From the NCBI RefSeq assembly GCF_041734735.1, contig NC_134883.1:22507747-22571746 (forward strand): a stretch of DNA of 64,000 nucleotides, written 5' to 3'. The notes under the pieces were generated by a model that was given only the letters and a program-made list of their open reading frames with translations, was not told where the DNA came from and ran no database searches. Within the stretch, counting starts at the first letter, position 1. Every line of letters starts with the position of its first letter. Below are positions 35,173-46,600 of this stretch, one piece after another. Origin of the DNA: Babylonia areolata. Lineage: Eukaryota; Mollusca; Gastropoda; Neogastropoda; Buccinidae. The position numbers were made by a program, and so were the translations under genes.

Positions 35173-36795
35173 CTGTCACACCATCAGACCACCAGTCACC
35201 TCAACATCTCTTACTACTTCTTGCTGTTTACACTGTTCTTCTATTGCAGTCCAGACCAATCACAGTCCAGACCACCAGTCGCCTCAACATCTCTATTTCT
35301 TGCTGTTGACACTGTTCTTCTATCACAATCCAGACCACCAGTCACATCAACAACTCTACTATTTCTTACAGCTAATACTGTTCTTCTATCACAATCTAGA
35401 CTACCACTCACCTCAACAACTCTTACTACTTCTTGCTGTTAACACTTCTTCTATCACAGTCTAGACCACCGGTCACCTCAACATCTCTTACTACGTCTTA
35501 CTGCTAATACTGTTCTTCTATCACAATCCAGACCACCAGTCACCTCAACAGCTCTTACTAATTCTGGTAATACTGTTCTTCTATTGCAGTCCAGACCAAC
35601 AACTCTTACTACTTCTTCTTACTGCTAATACTGTTCTTCTATCACAATCCAGACCATTACTCACCTCAACTCTTACTACTTCTTCTTACTGCTAATACTG
35701 TTCTTCTATCACAATCCAAACCACCTGTCACCTCAACAACTCTTACCACTTCTTACTGCTAATACTGTTCTTCTATCACAATCCAGACCACTACTCACCT
35801 CAACAACTCTATTTCTTCACCTCAACAACTCTATTTCTTACTGCTAATACTGTTCTTCTATCACAATCTAGACTACCACTCACCTCAACAACTCTTACTA
35901 CTTCTTCTTACTGATAATACTGTTCTATCACAATCCAGACCACCAGTCACCTCAACAACTTACTACTTCTTACAGCTAATACTATTCTTCTATCACAATC
36001 TAGACCACCACTCACCTTAACTCTTACTATTTCTTCTTACTGCTAATACTGTTCTTCTATCACAATCCAAACCACCTGTCACCTCAACAACTCTTACCAC
36101 TTCTTACTGCTAATACTGTTCTTCTATCACAGTCAAGACCACCAGTTCCCTCAACAACTCTTACTACTTCTGGTAATACTTTCTTCTATCACAGTCCAGA
36201 CCACCAGTCACCTCAACAACTTACTGCTTCTGGTAATACTTTTCTTCTATCACAATCTAGACCACCACTCACTCAAACAACTCTTACTATTTCTTACTGC
36301 TAACACTGTACTTCTATCACAGTTCAGACCATCAGTCACCTCAACAACTCTTACTACTTACTGCTAATACTGTTCTTCTATCACAGTCCAGACCACCGGT
36401 CACCTCAACAACTCTTACTACTTCTGGTAATACTTTTCTTCTATCACAATCCATACCACTGGTCACCTCAACAACTCTTACTACTTCTGGTAATACTTTT
36501 CTTCTATCACAATTCAGACCACCGGTCACCTCAACAACTCTTACTACTTCTGGTAATAATGTTCTTCTATCACTTCTGGTAATAATGTTCTTCTATCACA
36601 GTCCAGACCACCAATTACCTCAACAACTCCTACTTCTTACTGCTAATACTGTTCTTCTATTACAGTCCAGACCACCACTCACCTCAACTCTTACTACTTC
36701 TTCTTACTGCTAATACTGTTCTATCACAATCCAGACCATCGGTCACCTCAATAACTCTTACGACTTCTTACTGCTAATACAGTTCTATCACAATC
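35173..36795. repeat. About 24 units of a 67-bp intronic minisatellite abutting exon 14 acceptor
   Basis: Unit pieces: ACCTCAACAACTCTTACTAC, TTCTTACTGCTAATACTG, TTCTTCTATCACAATCCAGA and CCACCAGTC, with frequent 5-20-bp deletions. The first unit runs directly into the exon: GTCACACCATCAGACCACC at the acceptor corresponds to ATCACAATCCAGACCACC of the units. In gene orientation many units carry TGTGATAG at the place of the real TGTGACAG acceptor. Confidence 0.9.
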
Positions 36796-36799
36796 ATCA

Positions 36800-37204
36800 G
36801 TTTCTAAATGGTGACACAATACCCGCCCAAACTTGACACAGCCCCACATTCTCAATTTCTGCCAATTCATCGTTCCCACAAGTTCTTTTAAAAAGTTTTT
36901 AATCAGTCATTAAATCAAAAATACTTTATCAATCTGAAGGTGATATGTGCAATCAAAGGATCGTTATAGACACAAACATAATCTGATCAGGCACATCATT
37001 AAAAGAGATCAAAAGTAGTCAAATAAAAATGCTAATAAATTGATGCATATCAACGTGTACAAATAAAATCATCCAACAAATAAATCCATACATACCAGTA
37101 AAATGCACATACACACACACATACATTCACACGCGCACACACACAATTGGTGCAGTATCCTTCGCACTACTCTTACATATTAATAATATCCTTATCCACT
37201 ATAA
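36800..37204. other. Intron 13, plain AT-rich sequence
   Basis: No feature recognised between the minisatellite and the SINE. Confidence 0.5.
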
Positions 37205-37603
37205 CTACCATGCGGTTCTTCTTCTTCTTCATTCGTGGGCTGCAACTCCCACGTTCACTCATATGTACAAGAATAGGCTTTTACATGTATGACCTTTTTC
37301 ACCCCGCCATGTAGGCAGCCATACTCTTGTTTTTGGGGGTGTGCATTCTGGGTATGTTCTTGTTTCCATAACCCACCGAACGCTGACAAGGGTTACAGGA
37401 TCTTTAACATGTGTATTTGATCTTCTGCTTGCGTATACACACGAAGAGGGGTTCAGGCAAAAGCACGTTTGCACATATGTTGACATGGGAGATTGGAAAT
37501 ATCTCTACCCTTTACCAACCAGGCGCCGTTACTGAGATTCGAACCCAGGACCCTCAGATTGAAAGTCCAACGCTTTAACCACTCGGCTATTGTGCCCATC
37601 ACC
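37205..37603 (-). mobile_element. Full-length tRNA-derived SINE with (GAA)n tail
   Basis: On the minus strand it starts with a tRNA(Ser/Leu)-like head: box A ATAGCCGAGTGGTTAAAGCG, box B GGGTTCGAATC. The core (GTTAAAGATCCTGTAACCC, TATGGCTGCCTACATGGCGG, TACATGTAAAAGCC, GAACGTGGGAGTTGCAGCCC) follows and it ends in GAAGAAGAAGAAGAA. Both Pol III boxes are intact. It lies in sense orientation in intron 13. A truncated relative is at 9625-9765. Confidence 0.88.
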
Positions 37604-37908
37604 CATGCTGTTCTATATCTGTCACCACTTTAGTGCTCGATCTTAAGAAAATGTTCCAAGAGTCTTTAAAATCTTTTCCAGTTGCTGCAAAGTGGATCCT
37701 GTTGGTCTTACAACCCTGCTTCACTATCCACATATATGTATGCATACCTCTTAATAAGCAAACTTCTGTAATCTTTGTAAACAGACAGCAGTACTCATTG
37801 CAAGCAGTCTATATGTCTTCAAATTTCTGACACTACAAACCCACAAAAAAATAGAAACAACACATGTCAATGCACTTGCACACATACATACAAAGGCAGA
37901 AGACTCAC

Positions 37909-38055
37909 TCTGGCAGCTGCCTTGTTGTAAGAGTTTCGCCGCTGTTTGCGCACATACTTGCTGGCACTTTTGTCCTGTGCCAGCCTGTGAGCTGCTGCAG
38001 TGATCTTACACTGCAGCTCGTACTCCAGTTCTAATGTGGCAAGAGTGCTGTCCAT
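37909..38055 (-). CDS. FRMD4A: FRMD4-like exon 13 (CUPID)
   Basis: Acceptor TTTTTCAG, donor GTGAGT. Encodes MDSTLATLELEYELQCKITA, AAHRLAQDKSASKYVRKQRR and NSYNKAAAR. Matches LERLEREFAIQSQITEAARR and KKLKKQRKTSYLNALKKL of vertebrate FRMD4A. 49 codons, phase 0 both ends. Confidence 0.95.
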
Positions 38056-38302
38056 CTGAAAAACGTGCACCAATATTTCAGTTGTTTAAAGCCTCATTCA
38101 GGAATCAAGACAGAACTCCAGTTCTAATGTGGCAAGAGTGCTGTCCATCTGAAAAAACAACATGTACCAATATTTTAGTTGTTTCCAATTCAGGAATCAA
38201 GACAGAACTCCAGTTCTAATGTGGCAAGAGTGCTGTCCATCTGAAAAAACAACATGGACCAATATTTTAGTTGTTTAAAACCCAATTCAGGAATCAAGAC
38301 AG
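38022..38302. repeat. Three tandem 92-93-bp units spanning exon 13 acceptor
   Basis: Each unit carries the first 30 or so bases of exon 13 (codons MDSTLATLEL), the TTTTTCAG acceptor and about 55 bp of intron. Borders equivalent to the true acceptor (38055) are at 38148 and 38240. Splicing to an upstream copy would run into a stop shortly after the duplicated codons. Confidence 0.92.
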
Positions 38303-38689
38303 ATCCCCGTCCCTCCAAAACAGGGATTCAGCATATGCTTTGACCCAAGTGAGGCTGAACAACAATAATTATGTGTACATGTATGTGTGCACACAAACAT
38401 ACACACACAGGGGGGACATATACATATCAAATACACATTCCCAGAAAATATAAGTATGGCCGTGTGAAAGCTTGGCTTAACCGTAGTTACCTCTGAGCAC
38501 CCGTCAGCACCTACAAAAAATCTGCATTCACACTGCTGAATGCCTGCCAGCACCCGCTAAACATATGCTTGCTATGGACAGACATTGTTGTTTACATAAA
38601 CAAGATCCTCGTATGAATCACTGTCACATTTTCGCCACTTCCTGCTGAGCATTCTGAACTTTTCAGCGTCCAATTTGGTTAAGTGTTGC

Positions 38690-39800
38690 GAAAGTTTTGA
38701 ATTCTTAAAGATGCAAGATGAGTTTGATGACAGTTGAGATCTCTGGGGTGTGCTGAATGATGATTCTGAAGATGATTTTTGAATCTTTGGACGATTTCTG
38801 CATGAGAATCATGTAAAAATAGATCGTCTTGAGTGACTTAGATATTGACTGACCTCATTTCATCGATTATAAGAGAGATGTTGGTTCAAGAGTGAATCAA
38901 TTGCTGGACCTCCAGAATCAATACTGTCAGTGAATCAGTCATCAATTCCATTGATATCTACTGGCGTTCTGCACCATCTTCCTGACTGTGCTGTTTCAAT
39001 GGATTATATTACTCTTTTCTTTATGGAGAAGATATATGTAAGTCAGGTTACTGGTTTTGTTGCTGTTTGTTTTGTTTATTTTTCTCCCCACCATGAAGAC
39101 AAAATACAGCATCACTCAACATGAAAAGAACATAAAAATCTGCATGCTAATTGTGGCAACTCAAAATGAGGAAGAAAAAGAAGAAGTGTTAGAAGACACT
39201 GCAGACCAGATAAACTTACTTTGAAACACTGTACTGTGATTTCTAAAAAAAAGATCTTTTTTTAAATTGACCATAAAATTGTACATGTTTTTTTGTGTGG
39301 GTGGGGGTGGGGGGTTCAAAGCAACATGAGCCTGGAAAAAAATCCTTTTGCTACTTTATCATGTGTAGAATGCAGGAAAATTAACTTGGTGTGACAAAAG
39401 AAGATGATCATATTTCAAATCAATTTTCTTAACTACTTATTATCCAAAACTGGAAGAGGAGTTTATTCTAGTAAGGGATTTCATAGGTCATTTGTGCTGG
39501 GCAACCTGGGGGTAAGTGGGTTATAAAATCCACTTCTGTCAAGTTCACAGAAACACCTAAGATGCAGATTCAGCTGGAAAGCTGTGTTGGGATTTAATGG
39601 CATAATAGAAAAACTTAAGGCATCCTATGGTACAACTTTTAAGCAAACAAGTCATCATGATCAAGAGGCACAATGGGCTTTCCATTTTATTATTCTATAC
39701 CATATTTTACGGACTATAATGCAATACTTTTTGCCCCATTTCAACCCATGTGCTTTTAATAATATGGTGCATCTAATATGCAACTAAAATCTGTCCAAAT
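38690..39800. other. Intron 12 interior with possible old DNA-transposon traces
   Basis: At 38710-38790 a broken acidic frame (MQDEFDD.. then DLWGVLNDDSEDDF) and at about 39700-39790 a segment CCATATTTTACGGACTATAA resemble parts of dispersed DNA elements. No transposase could be recognised and no boundaries set. Confidence 0.2.
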
Positions 39801-40261
39801 GAAGTTGTGAATCATACTGAGGTTGATGTTCGAACCAGGAAATATAAAATTCTGAAGTATACTATCAATCAGACATAAAAGAACTCACAAACAAATCCAC
39901 TTTCAAACAGCATCACTGAGCACAGCATTACATGGGTTATATGAACTTTGCTGTGTTGGGCATATGTTTGCATTAAACAGGTGTCTGACTTTTTGGAATG
40001 TGGAAGCCTGGTCAGACTTTGTTTTGTTCTGTGGAGATAACGCCTTTGTTGCCTCTGTCAGCCAACTTGTCAATATGTTCTCTTTCTGAGATAATGAAGT
40101 ATTAGCCCGATCTCCCAATCGAACCATATAATTATGTGACTGGTTGAAGACATAATTTGACAAAAAACAAGGACGCCAGAGAATCGACAGGCAGACAGAA
40201 AATACGAAAAAAAACTTAGCCATATGAAGAGCACAGGAACAGGAGTCACAATGGCTGCCGG

Positions 40262-40432
40262 AAAAAGAGGGCGCTAGTCAGGGGGGCAAAGGGGAGGTTA
40301 CCGACTTCTGGGAGGTTATCAGCCGTAGCTACTTTCGTTTTCTCCGCAAAGGCGGATAGTAGTTTGCACAGGACAGGAATGTAAAACCCCTGCCGGAGTC
40401 TGCACTAGTGGGTCACGGTTAAGTATGTGTAA
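40262..40432 (+). mobile_element. Short interspersed repeat ending GGGTCACGGTTAAGTATG, copy B
   Basis: Contains GGGAGGTTATC, TACTTTCGTTTTCTCCGC, the small hairpin TCCGC..GCGGA, GTAGTTTGCACAGGACAGG and GGAGTCTGCACTAGTGGGTC. Same family as 32484-32640 (minus), 52078-52141 and 58588-58668. No tRNA-like promoter or terminal inverted repeat was seen. Confidence 0.75.
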
Positions 40433-40476
40433 TTAAATGAAGTATTCTTGTATCTCGTATCTTGCTCTGCACTCAC

Positions 40477-40596
40477 CCCATCCTGTTCGACAGTTTTGGG
40501 TGTGATGGCAAAGGAAGTTCCCACACGACGACGGAAAGTGGGCACTCGTTCTCCAGGCTCTAGAGGTGTCTCTTTAGGCAAGTGGCCCGTCAGTTC
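40477..40596 (-). CDS. FRMD4A: FRMD4-like exon 12 (CUPID)
   Basis: Acceptor TCACAG, donor GTGAGT. Encodes ELTGHLPKETPLEPGERVPT then FRRRVGTSFAITPKTVEQDG, matching ELTGKLPVEYPLDPGEEPP..VRRRIGTAFKL of vertebrate FRMD4A. 40 codons, phase 0 at both ends. Confidence 0.95.
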
Positions 40597-40754
40597 CTGT
40601 GAACAGATTGTAAAAAGTCATCACTCAGCGACTGAAACATGCTGACCATGACCAACTGATGTAAAATATTTTCATAAATACTGACAAAAGCCGGGAAGTA
40701 AATATTCCATTACATCAGCTGCCATGGCAAAGTATGACATCACAGAACAGAGGC

Positions 40755-40945
40755 AGTGATCAGTTTCATGGGGGGTTGGGGGGAGGGGGGGTGGGGGGGG
40801 GGGGCAGAGCATGCAGACAGATCCATATAAGTAACAGCACACCTGATGTTAAAAAGAAGAGAAAAAAAAAAGAAAAAAAAAGAAAGAAAAAGAGCAGCAG
40901 ATGCCTGACCACTTAAAACCAAACATGCTATCAGGCCTAACGAGA
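40755..40945 (+). mobile_element. CAGTTTCAG-type short interspersed repeat inside intron 11
   Basis: CAGTTTCATGGG, GACAGATCCATATAAG, CAGATGCCTGACC and GCTATCAGGCC match the family, with a G-rich insert (40768-40803) and an A-rich middle. Antisense to the gene. Confidence 0.6.
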
Positions 40946-40954
40946 AGGCAGAAC

Positions 40955-41454
40955 AACCTCCATCCCCCCTGAAAACGGATGAAGACAACGACACCACCTT
41001 TTTTTTTTTTTTGTTTGTTTGTTTGTTTTGTCTATGAAACAAAAAGCACTCCCCCCTTCCTGAAAACAGAAAAACTCACATTTTCCTGAAAACAGGACCA
41101 CATCAACAACAACACTATCTTTCTGTCAGGAAAAAACAACAACAACAACAAAAACCCCTCTCACCCATCCTTCAAAACAGAACACCACCACCACTGTGGA
41201 CAAAACACACACACACACACAAACAAAAACAACAAAAACAAACAAAAAAACCCACTCACCCCTTCCTGAAAACATAACACAACCACTTTTTTCTGTAAGA
41301 CAAAAGCACTCATCCCTTCCTTAAAATAGACAAAAACACCACCTTTTTTTTCAGTGAGACAAAAGCACCCACCCCTTCCTGAAAATAAACAACAACAACA
41401 ACACTTTTTGTTGTAGTTGTGTTGTTTTATTTTTAGCTAGACAAAAGTACTCAC
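40955..41454. repeat. Degenerate array of exon 11 donor-like units in intron 11
   Basis: About seven or eight copies of a module that in gene orientation reads GTTTTCAGGAAGGGGTGAGT, like the end of exon 11 and its donor (GTTTTCAAGAGGGAGTGAGT). Copies lie near 41366, 41306, 41255, 41155, 41074, 41045 and 40960, separated by A/C-rich simple sequence. Several keep the GTGAGT hexamer. Confidence 0.65.
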
Positions 41455-41588
41455 TCCCTCTTGAAAACAGAGGACCTTCAGCTCCTCCACCTTCTTCTTC
41501 AAGGCTTCCTCCAGGGCTTCCTTGCGGGCCTTCAGGGCCTGGAACATCTCCCTCTCTGCCTTCTGGGTTTCCACGTTCTCTGTGTTCA
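41455..41588 (-). CDS. FRMD4A: FRMD4-like exon 11 (CUPID domain start)
   Basis: Acceptor ATTACAG, donor GTGAGT. Encodes NTENVETQKAEREMFQALKA, RKEALEEALKKKVEELKVLC and FQEG: the coiled-coil opening of CUPID/DUF3338 (compare SRQEALEETLRQRLEELKKLC). Phase 0 end. Confidence 0.94.
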
Positions 41589-41860
41589 CTGTAATTAAAT
41601 GTGTTGTTTATTCTGCTGTACTGCGCTGTGTGATCTCAGGCAAGGTTACATTCCTCGAAACTTTTACATAAACCCATGTCTCTGTCATGTAACCGTGCTG
41701 ATGACAAACAACCAGAACAACATAATGAAGACCTTATCCATGTATTTATATATAAAGCCTTTAGGAGGCAAGATAATGCAGTTAAAGAACAAGGTAGTTG
41801 TTTCTCAATGTTTTCATTAAGACACTGATTTATGTAAAGAAGTTGTCAACACATTATTGC

Positions 41861-41910
<50 letters not shown>

Positions 41911-42553
41911 CTGTCTTATCAAAAGTGACTGTACTTCTTTTGTGTTAAATTGGGTTTAGGGATAAGGCATTTATGCAAGTTAAAAAATATTACATGTGAG
42001 CTTATTAATATGAAGACATGATTTTAAAAGTGTTCGTTAATTTTCTATCCTTTCATGATCTATATTTGACACATGAATTCAAAAGAAGCAGCATACACTG
42101 CCATTCAAAGCAGAAGAGAACAAGATAAAGAATACTTTTTGTCATCCAATTTGAAGATGAAAAGCATGGAAGCTGAAAAACTTTTAAAAGACCCCCCCCA
42201 CCCCCTTTCTTTTTTTAAACAGTGTAGCTTCAGCACTGTAAAAATAATTCAAGCTTCAGAAGTAGGGGTCCAAGCAAAAATATGATACAGATTTTTAGAG
42301 ATTGTTGTTAAACTGGAGGTGTAAGGGTAGTGCTGGAAAAGACTTTTCCTGATAAAAAAACAGTTACAAGGTATAGCCTACTTCGCTATGGTTGATGTCA
42401 TTCAATTGATATTCTCTAATCTTCCAATTGGCCAGTTTAAAAAAAAAAATTGAGTAACTGGGAGTGCTATTACATATGGCAGCATTATGAAGACAAAAAC
42501 ATATGCACCTCAACATACAGTCAGACTAAATTGTTGTAATGAATCCTTATTAT

Positions 42554-42600
<47 letters not shown>

Positions 42601-42875
42601 GTGCGTGCATATTTTCCTTTTACTAATACATTCACATATATGTACTTGCAAACACTAATACACACTCACACACATACACACACTCACAAACACATCTAAT
42701 ATCACTCAAAAGTGAAAAGATGTTGAAATAAAAGAAGAACAATGCAGTCAGAACTGTCTGAAAATATGAACGTGAAAAGACCTTGAAAAGAAAGGATGAC
42801 GACACACAGAGACAAGGGAACTGATGAAATGATAACTCAAACTTTACTGCACATGAGGAAACCTGCAACACTTAC

Positions 42876-43014
42876 GCTCCATCCTGGATCCGGTCAGACT
42901 GGGCAACGACTGGGAACTGGAGTTGCGACTGATGTCGGAACCCACCAGGGAGGTGGAACTGCGACACAGGTCCGCAGCGATCTCGCTCATACTGCGTGCA
43001 GTGGTCAGCATGCC
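42876..43014 (-). CDS. FRMD4A: FRMD4-like exon 10 (Ser-rich linker)
   Basis: Acceptor TGGCAG, donor GTAAGT. Encodes GMLTTARSMSEIAADLCRSS, then TSLVGSDISRNSSSQSLPSL and TGSRME. Matches ARSLSEIAIDLTETGTLK in vertebrate FRMD4A, the conserved segment after the FERM domain. Confidence 0.9.
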
Positions 43015-43020
43015 CTGCCA

Positions 43021-43440
43021 GAGGAGACACTGAACACTGCAACTTTACACTGTGGTCCTGTGGGCTTGGGCAGGGGCGGATGGGGAATGGAACATACACA
43101 CACAAACATACACACACTCATGCATACACACACTGAACACGGCAACTTTATACTGTGTTCCTGTGTGTTGGGGTAGGGGCAGAAGGGAAATGGAACACAC
43201 ACACACACACACACTGAACGCTGCAACTTTACACTGTGGTCCTGTGTGCTGGGGCAGGGGGAAAAAGGGAAATGACACACACACACACTCAATACTGCAA
43301 CTTTATACTTTGGTCCTGTCAGACACACACACACAAACATATATACACAACACACACTAAACACTGCAACTCTATACTGTGGCCTTGAAAGCTGGGGTGG
43401 AGACAGGAAGAAGGGAATGGAACACTCCTGCCCCTCCACC
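43021..43440. repeat. Intron 9-10 made of about five degenerate 95-bp units
   Basis: Each unit contains CACTGAACACTGCAACTTTA, then GTGGTCCTGTG, a G-rich part (GGGGCAGGGG), GGGAAATGGAACA and an (AC)n stretch. In gene orientation a unit reads as a pyrimidine-rich run followed by GCAG, an acceptor-like arrangement. The real acceptor of exon 10 directly follows the last unit. Confidence 0.85.
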
Positions 43441-43471
43441 CACCCCCAACACACACACATGGAGCACTCAC

Positions 43472-43613
43472 TTTGCTTTGCTTCCTCTCCCTGTAGAACT
43501 GGTGCTGAGCGACGGCCATGGACCAGATGCACCTGGTCAGCTGTGGACTGCTTGACAGCCATGTGTGAACGTTCACACTGCTCGTGCCAAACGTGCGCCG
43601 ACTCACTGACACT
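43472..43613 (-). CDS. FRMD4A: FRMD4-like exon 9 (end of FERM F3)
   Basis: Acceptor is GTGTGTGTGTGTCAG, i.e. a TG microsatellite instead of a pyrimidine tract; donor GTGAGT. Encodes VSVSRRTFGTSSVNVHTWLS, then SSPQLTRC and IWSMAVAQHQFYRERKQSK, the last being the C-terminal helix of the FERM F3 lobe. Confidence 0.93.
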
Positions 43614-46600
43614 CTGACACACACACACAGATGCATTTATAGACCACGCGGAAAGCTGACCAACACACTCACAAAACATGTGAGAACTTCCATCTACAAA
43701 TGTGGGGGGCATACAAAAAAACACAAAAAAAAAACACACACACACCAACACACAGCCCCATGACTGAGACGGTCACAATGAAGCAAACATACAATTAACA
43801 AATGAACCACATTAGATCTGTCCACAAACACTGTGTTAACAAGACTCTCTCACACACTCATGCATGTACACACACACACACACACACAAACCCAACCTCT
43901 CCCCCTCACAAAACAAAACAAAAACCAAACACATAAAGAAAACTAGACCAGTGCTTCTTATAAGAAATATAACATATCGTTACTGAAGTGTGAAGGCGGG
44001 GGTAGAGGGAGGACAGGGGTGGGGTGAAAAGCTATGATACTAGACTTTGACTGTTATTTAACAACAAAGATAACATCAATGAGAGCCTGTTAACTTGAAA
44101 CAGTAAGGAGGAGGGGAGATTGGTGGGGGTGGGTTGTGTGAGGAAAGACAAAATAAGAGAAAGATAGAGGGGAACGGAGAGACAGAGAAAGGGAGGGAGA
44201 CAGAGTTTAAGGTGTGAAGGTGTTAGAGGCAAGGGCAAACATGTTCTTGTAACCTGCATGTTAATTTGCAAAACATAAAAAAAGAAAGAAAGAAAAAAGA
44301 AGACAAAAATCACAATGTGTTAATGGACATACTCAGTGGTACCAGTAAAGAAAGATATTTATTCTGACAACACAAACTCACTCTAGCACAAAGAATGTAA
44401 ACCATGATCATAGGTCATATGACATCAATCTATCTGTCATTACTCATCACATCCAAAATTAACTTCAGGTATGAACTAATCTATCTAATAATATAAATGA
44501 TTAAGATAATAGAATCTTCAAAAGTACAAACTAATCTATTAGACAAATGTTTCTGATAACAGTTTTCAATCTCTATTATCTGAGATAACAAGTTTTCATT
44601 TATCATTCTATTTCATGAGTAGAAAAGCTCACAATTTTTCTCGTGAAATCAATCTTGTCTTTTCTTTTTGATAAGGTTAAGCAATATATGACAATTAAAA
44701 AAAAAGTATGCTTTGAAAAAAAAATCTAAATGTTCTGATATTGCTACACTTCAATTTTCAGGTTGGAGGATGCACATTCGGGTTGTTGAAGGGTAGGGGG
44801 CTAGGAGTGGGATGGGTGGTGGTGAGGGTATAACAGGGTCAAGGGGTACACTGAACTGGGAACAGTGAGCGCGCGTGTGTGTGTGTTTGCAGGGTTTCCC
44901 ATGACCGCATGTCATTTACACATAAATAGCGAAACACTTCTTCACTCCTGTGTTTTCTTTATCCCTTAAACTTAAAACAGAGATGTAAGTTCACTCTCTT
45001 GGAATGTTGCTGATCTTATCTGACACTGAGATATTGCTGCTTGTCCACCCATTAACAGTGCAAATCCAGTTTCCCCACTAGCCATGCTAAAAATGGCCTT
45101 GCACCATCACCATCCTTCAAAAGCAGGCTTTCAACTGCCAGATCGCAAGCTGTCTTAATTGTTTTTTAAATACACAGTCAACGCATTCTTTCAGTGACAA
45201 GCCAAAAGGATGTCTATGCCTGAAAAGTGCCTAAAGCATGAAGAAAGTCCTGGCTAAAGTGATAATGGTGAAGATCCCTAAAAATTTTGGTTTTAAATAA
45301 TTTTGTTTTAAAAGCCAAGAAAGACAAAAGCACATATAAGACAGCTGCTAAGAAATGCCACATTTTAATAAGACTGAACAAAGAGGTTCATCTGGCATGA
45401 GTTTCATGTTACAGTCAGTGTACTTAGGATGACATGTACCATCTGCACAGTTGGAAGTCAGAAATGCAATTTCATTATCATCAAAATCCACTGGGTGTTG
45501 GCTCAACAAAATTTCATGTCAGCCCTGTGAATTTTACACAAAAAAAGCAAAAGCTATGTCTTTGTCTTGCAGATGAGCAAATACGGTCTTTGCCCTGTAA
45601 AAAAAAAACTCAGGACTTCATGTCAGAAAGTAAAAAAACACACCAAAAAACAACTATAGATGTGTTCTCAAGTTCACAATATTTCATACTGTGGAGGATG
45701 TGCCTACCACTCACACACACCAGATGGCTTCAGTGCCTTAAGTCTTAATTCTCACATGTCTAGCTGTCACTGCCAAGAACTTTCGTCAGAATCATCATAA
45801 CTTTAAAAACTACAAAGCTCATGTACGCCAGGTTCAAACAATGCAGCCTTATTGACAATCAGATTTAAGCTAAATCTTCTGACCAGCTCTGTCTCCCAAC
45901 TTGAATATATCAAGAGTTGGTGGTGTCTGCTTCAGTGATTTCACATCATCAAAATCACATTATTAATATTATCATCAATACACACACACACACACACATA
46001 TATATAAATAAAAATTTTTTTTTAAAACCTTCTCAATATTGAACAAGAAATGCCTTACATTTAGAGTCAAATCATAAACTGCAAATCAAACAGCCTCTAT
46101 ATTTAATTCCTTAAATTCTACCTTCCACAGGACACATTACCTAGTTCTGAGGAAAAATTAAATACTCTGTGATCAAGAACAAAATTGAAAAAGTTGAAGT
46201 AGAAGCTCATATATGTTTATCTGCATGTGCTGCATTTCGTTCTCATTATTTGTGTTTGTATCTGTATGCTCATGATTATACAAATGTATGTGTGCATGAG
46301 TCTGTGTGTGTATGCATGTGCACACACATGAGTGGTAAACCAGTATTTCAATTCTTAATACATGTATATAAAAAAAAAAGTGTTCTTCCTTCTCATAATG
46401 TCTGAAATGATCTGTGTTAAAAAAAAAAAAAGTGTTGTTTACATTATATCTTACTATCTGTAGTTCACTGACACCAGACACACAGACACATACAATGAGA
46501 CAAAGAAGCACACACACACACTCTCTCTCTCACTGACTAGAACACAAACAGTATAGAACAAAAAGCTTATGAGTAAAACCACAACATGCAAACATGCAAT

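Noticed and set aside
35173-36795. CRISPR-like regular repeats
   Set aside because: Units are contiguous tandem repeats without unique spacers, in an intron of an animal gene.
37540-37603. Apparent tRNA gene on the minus strand
   Set aside because: It has box A and B but is continuous with a 3' body and (GAA)n tail also found elsewhere, so it is a SINE head, not a functional tRNA.
43005-43751. 248-codon minus-strand frame running through exon 9 and intron 9
   Set aside because: It reads across the 95-bp repeat units and exon 9 in the wrong phase; the correct frame gives the conserved FERM end.
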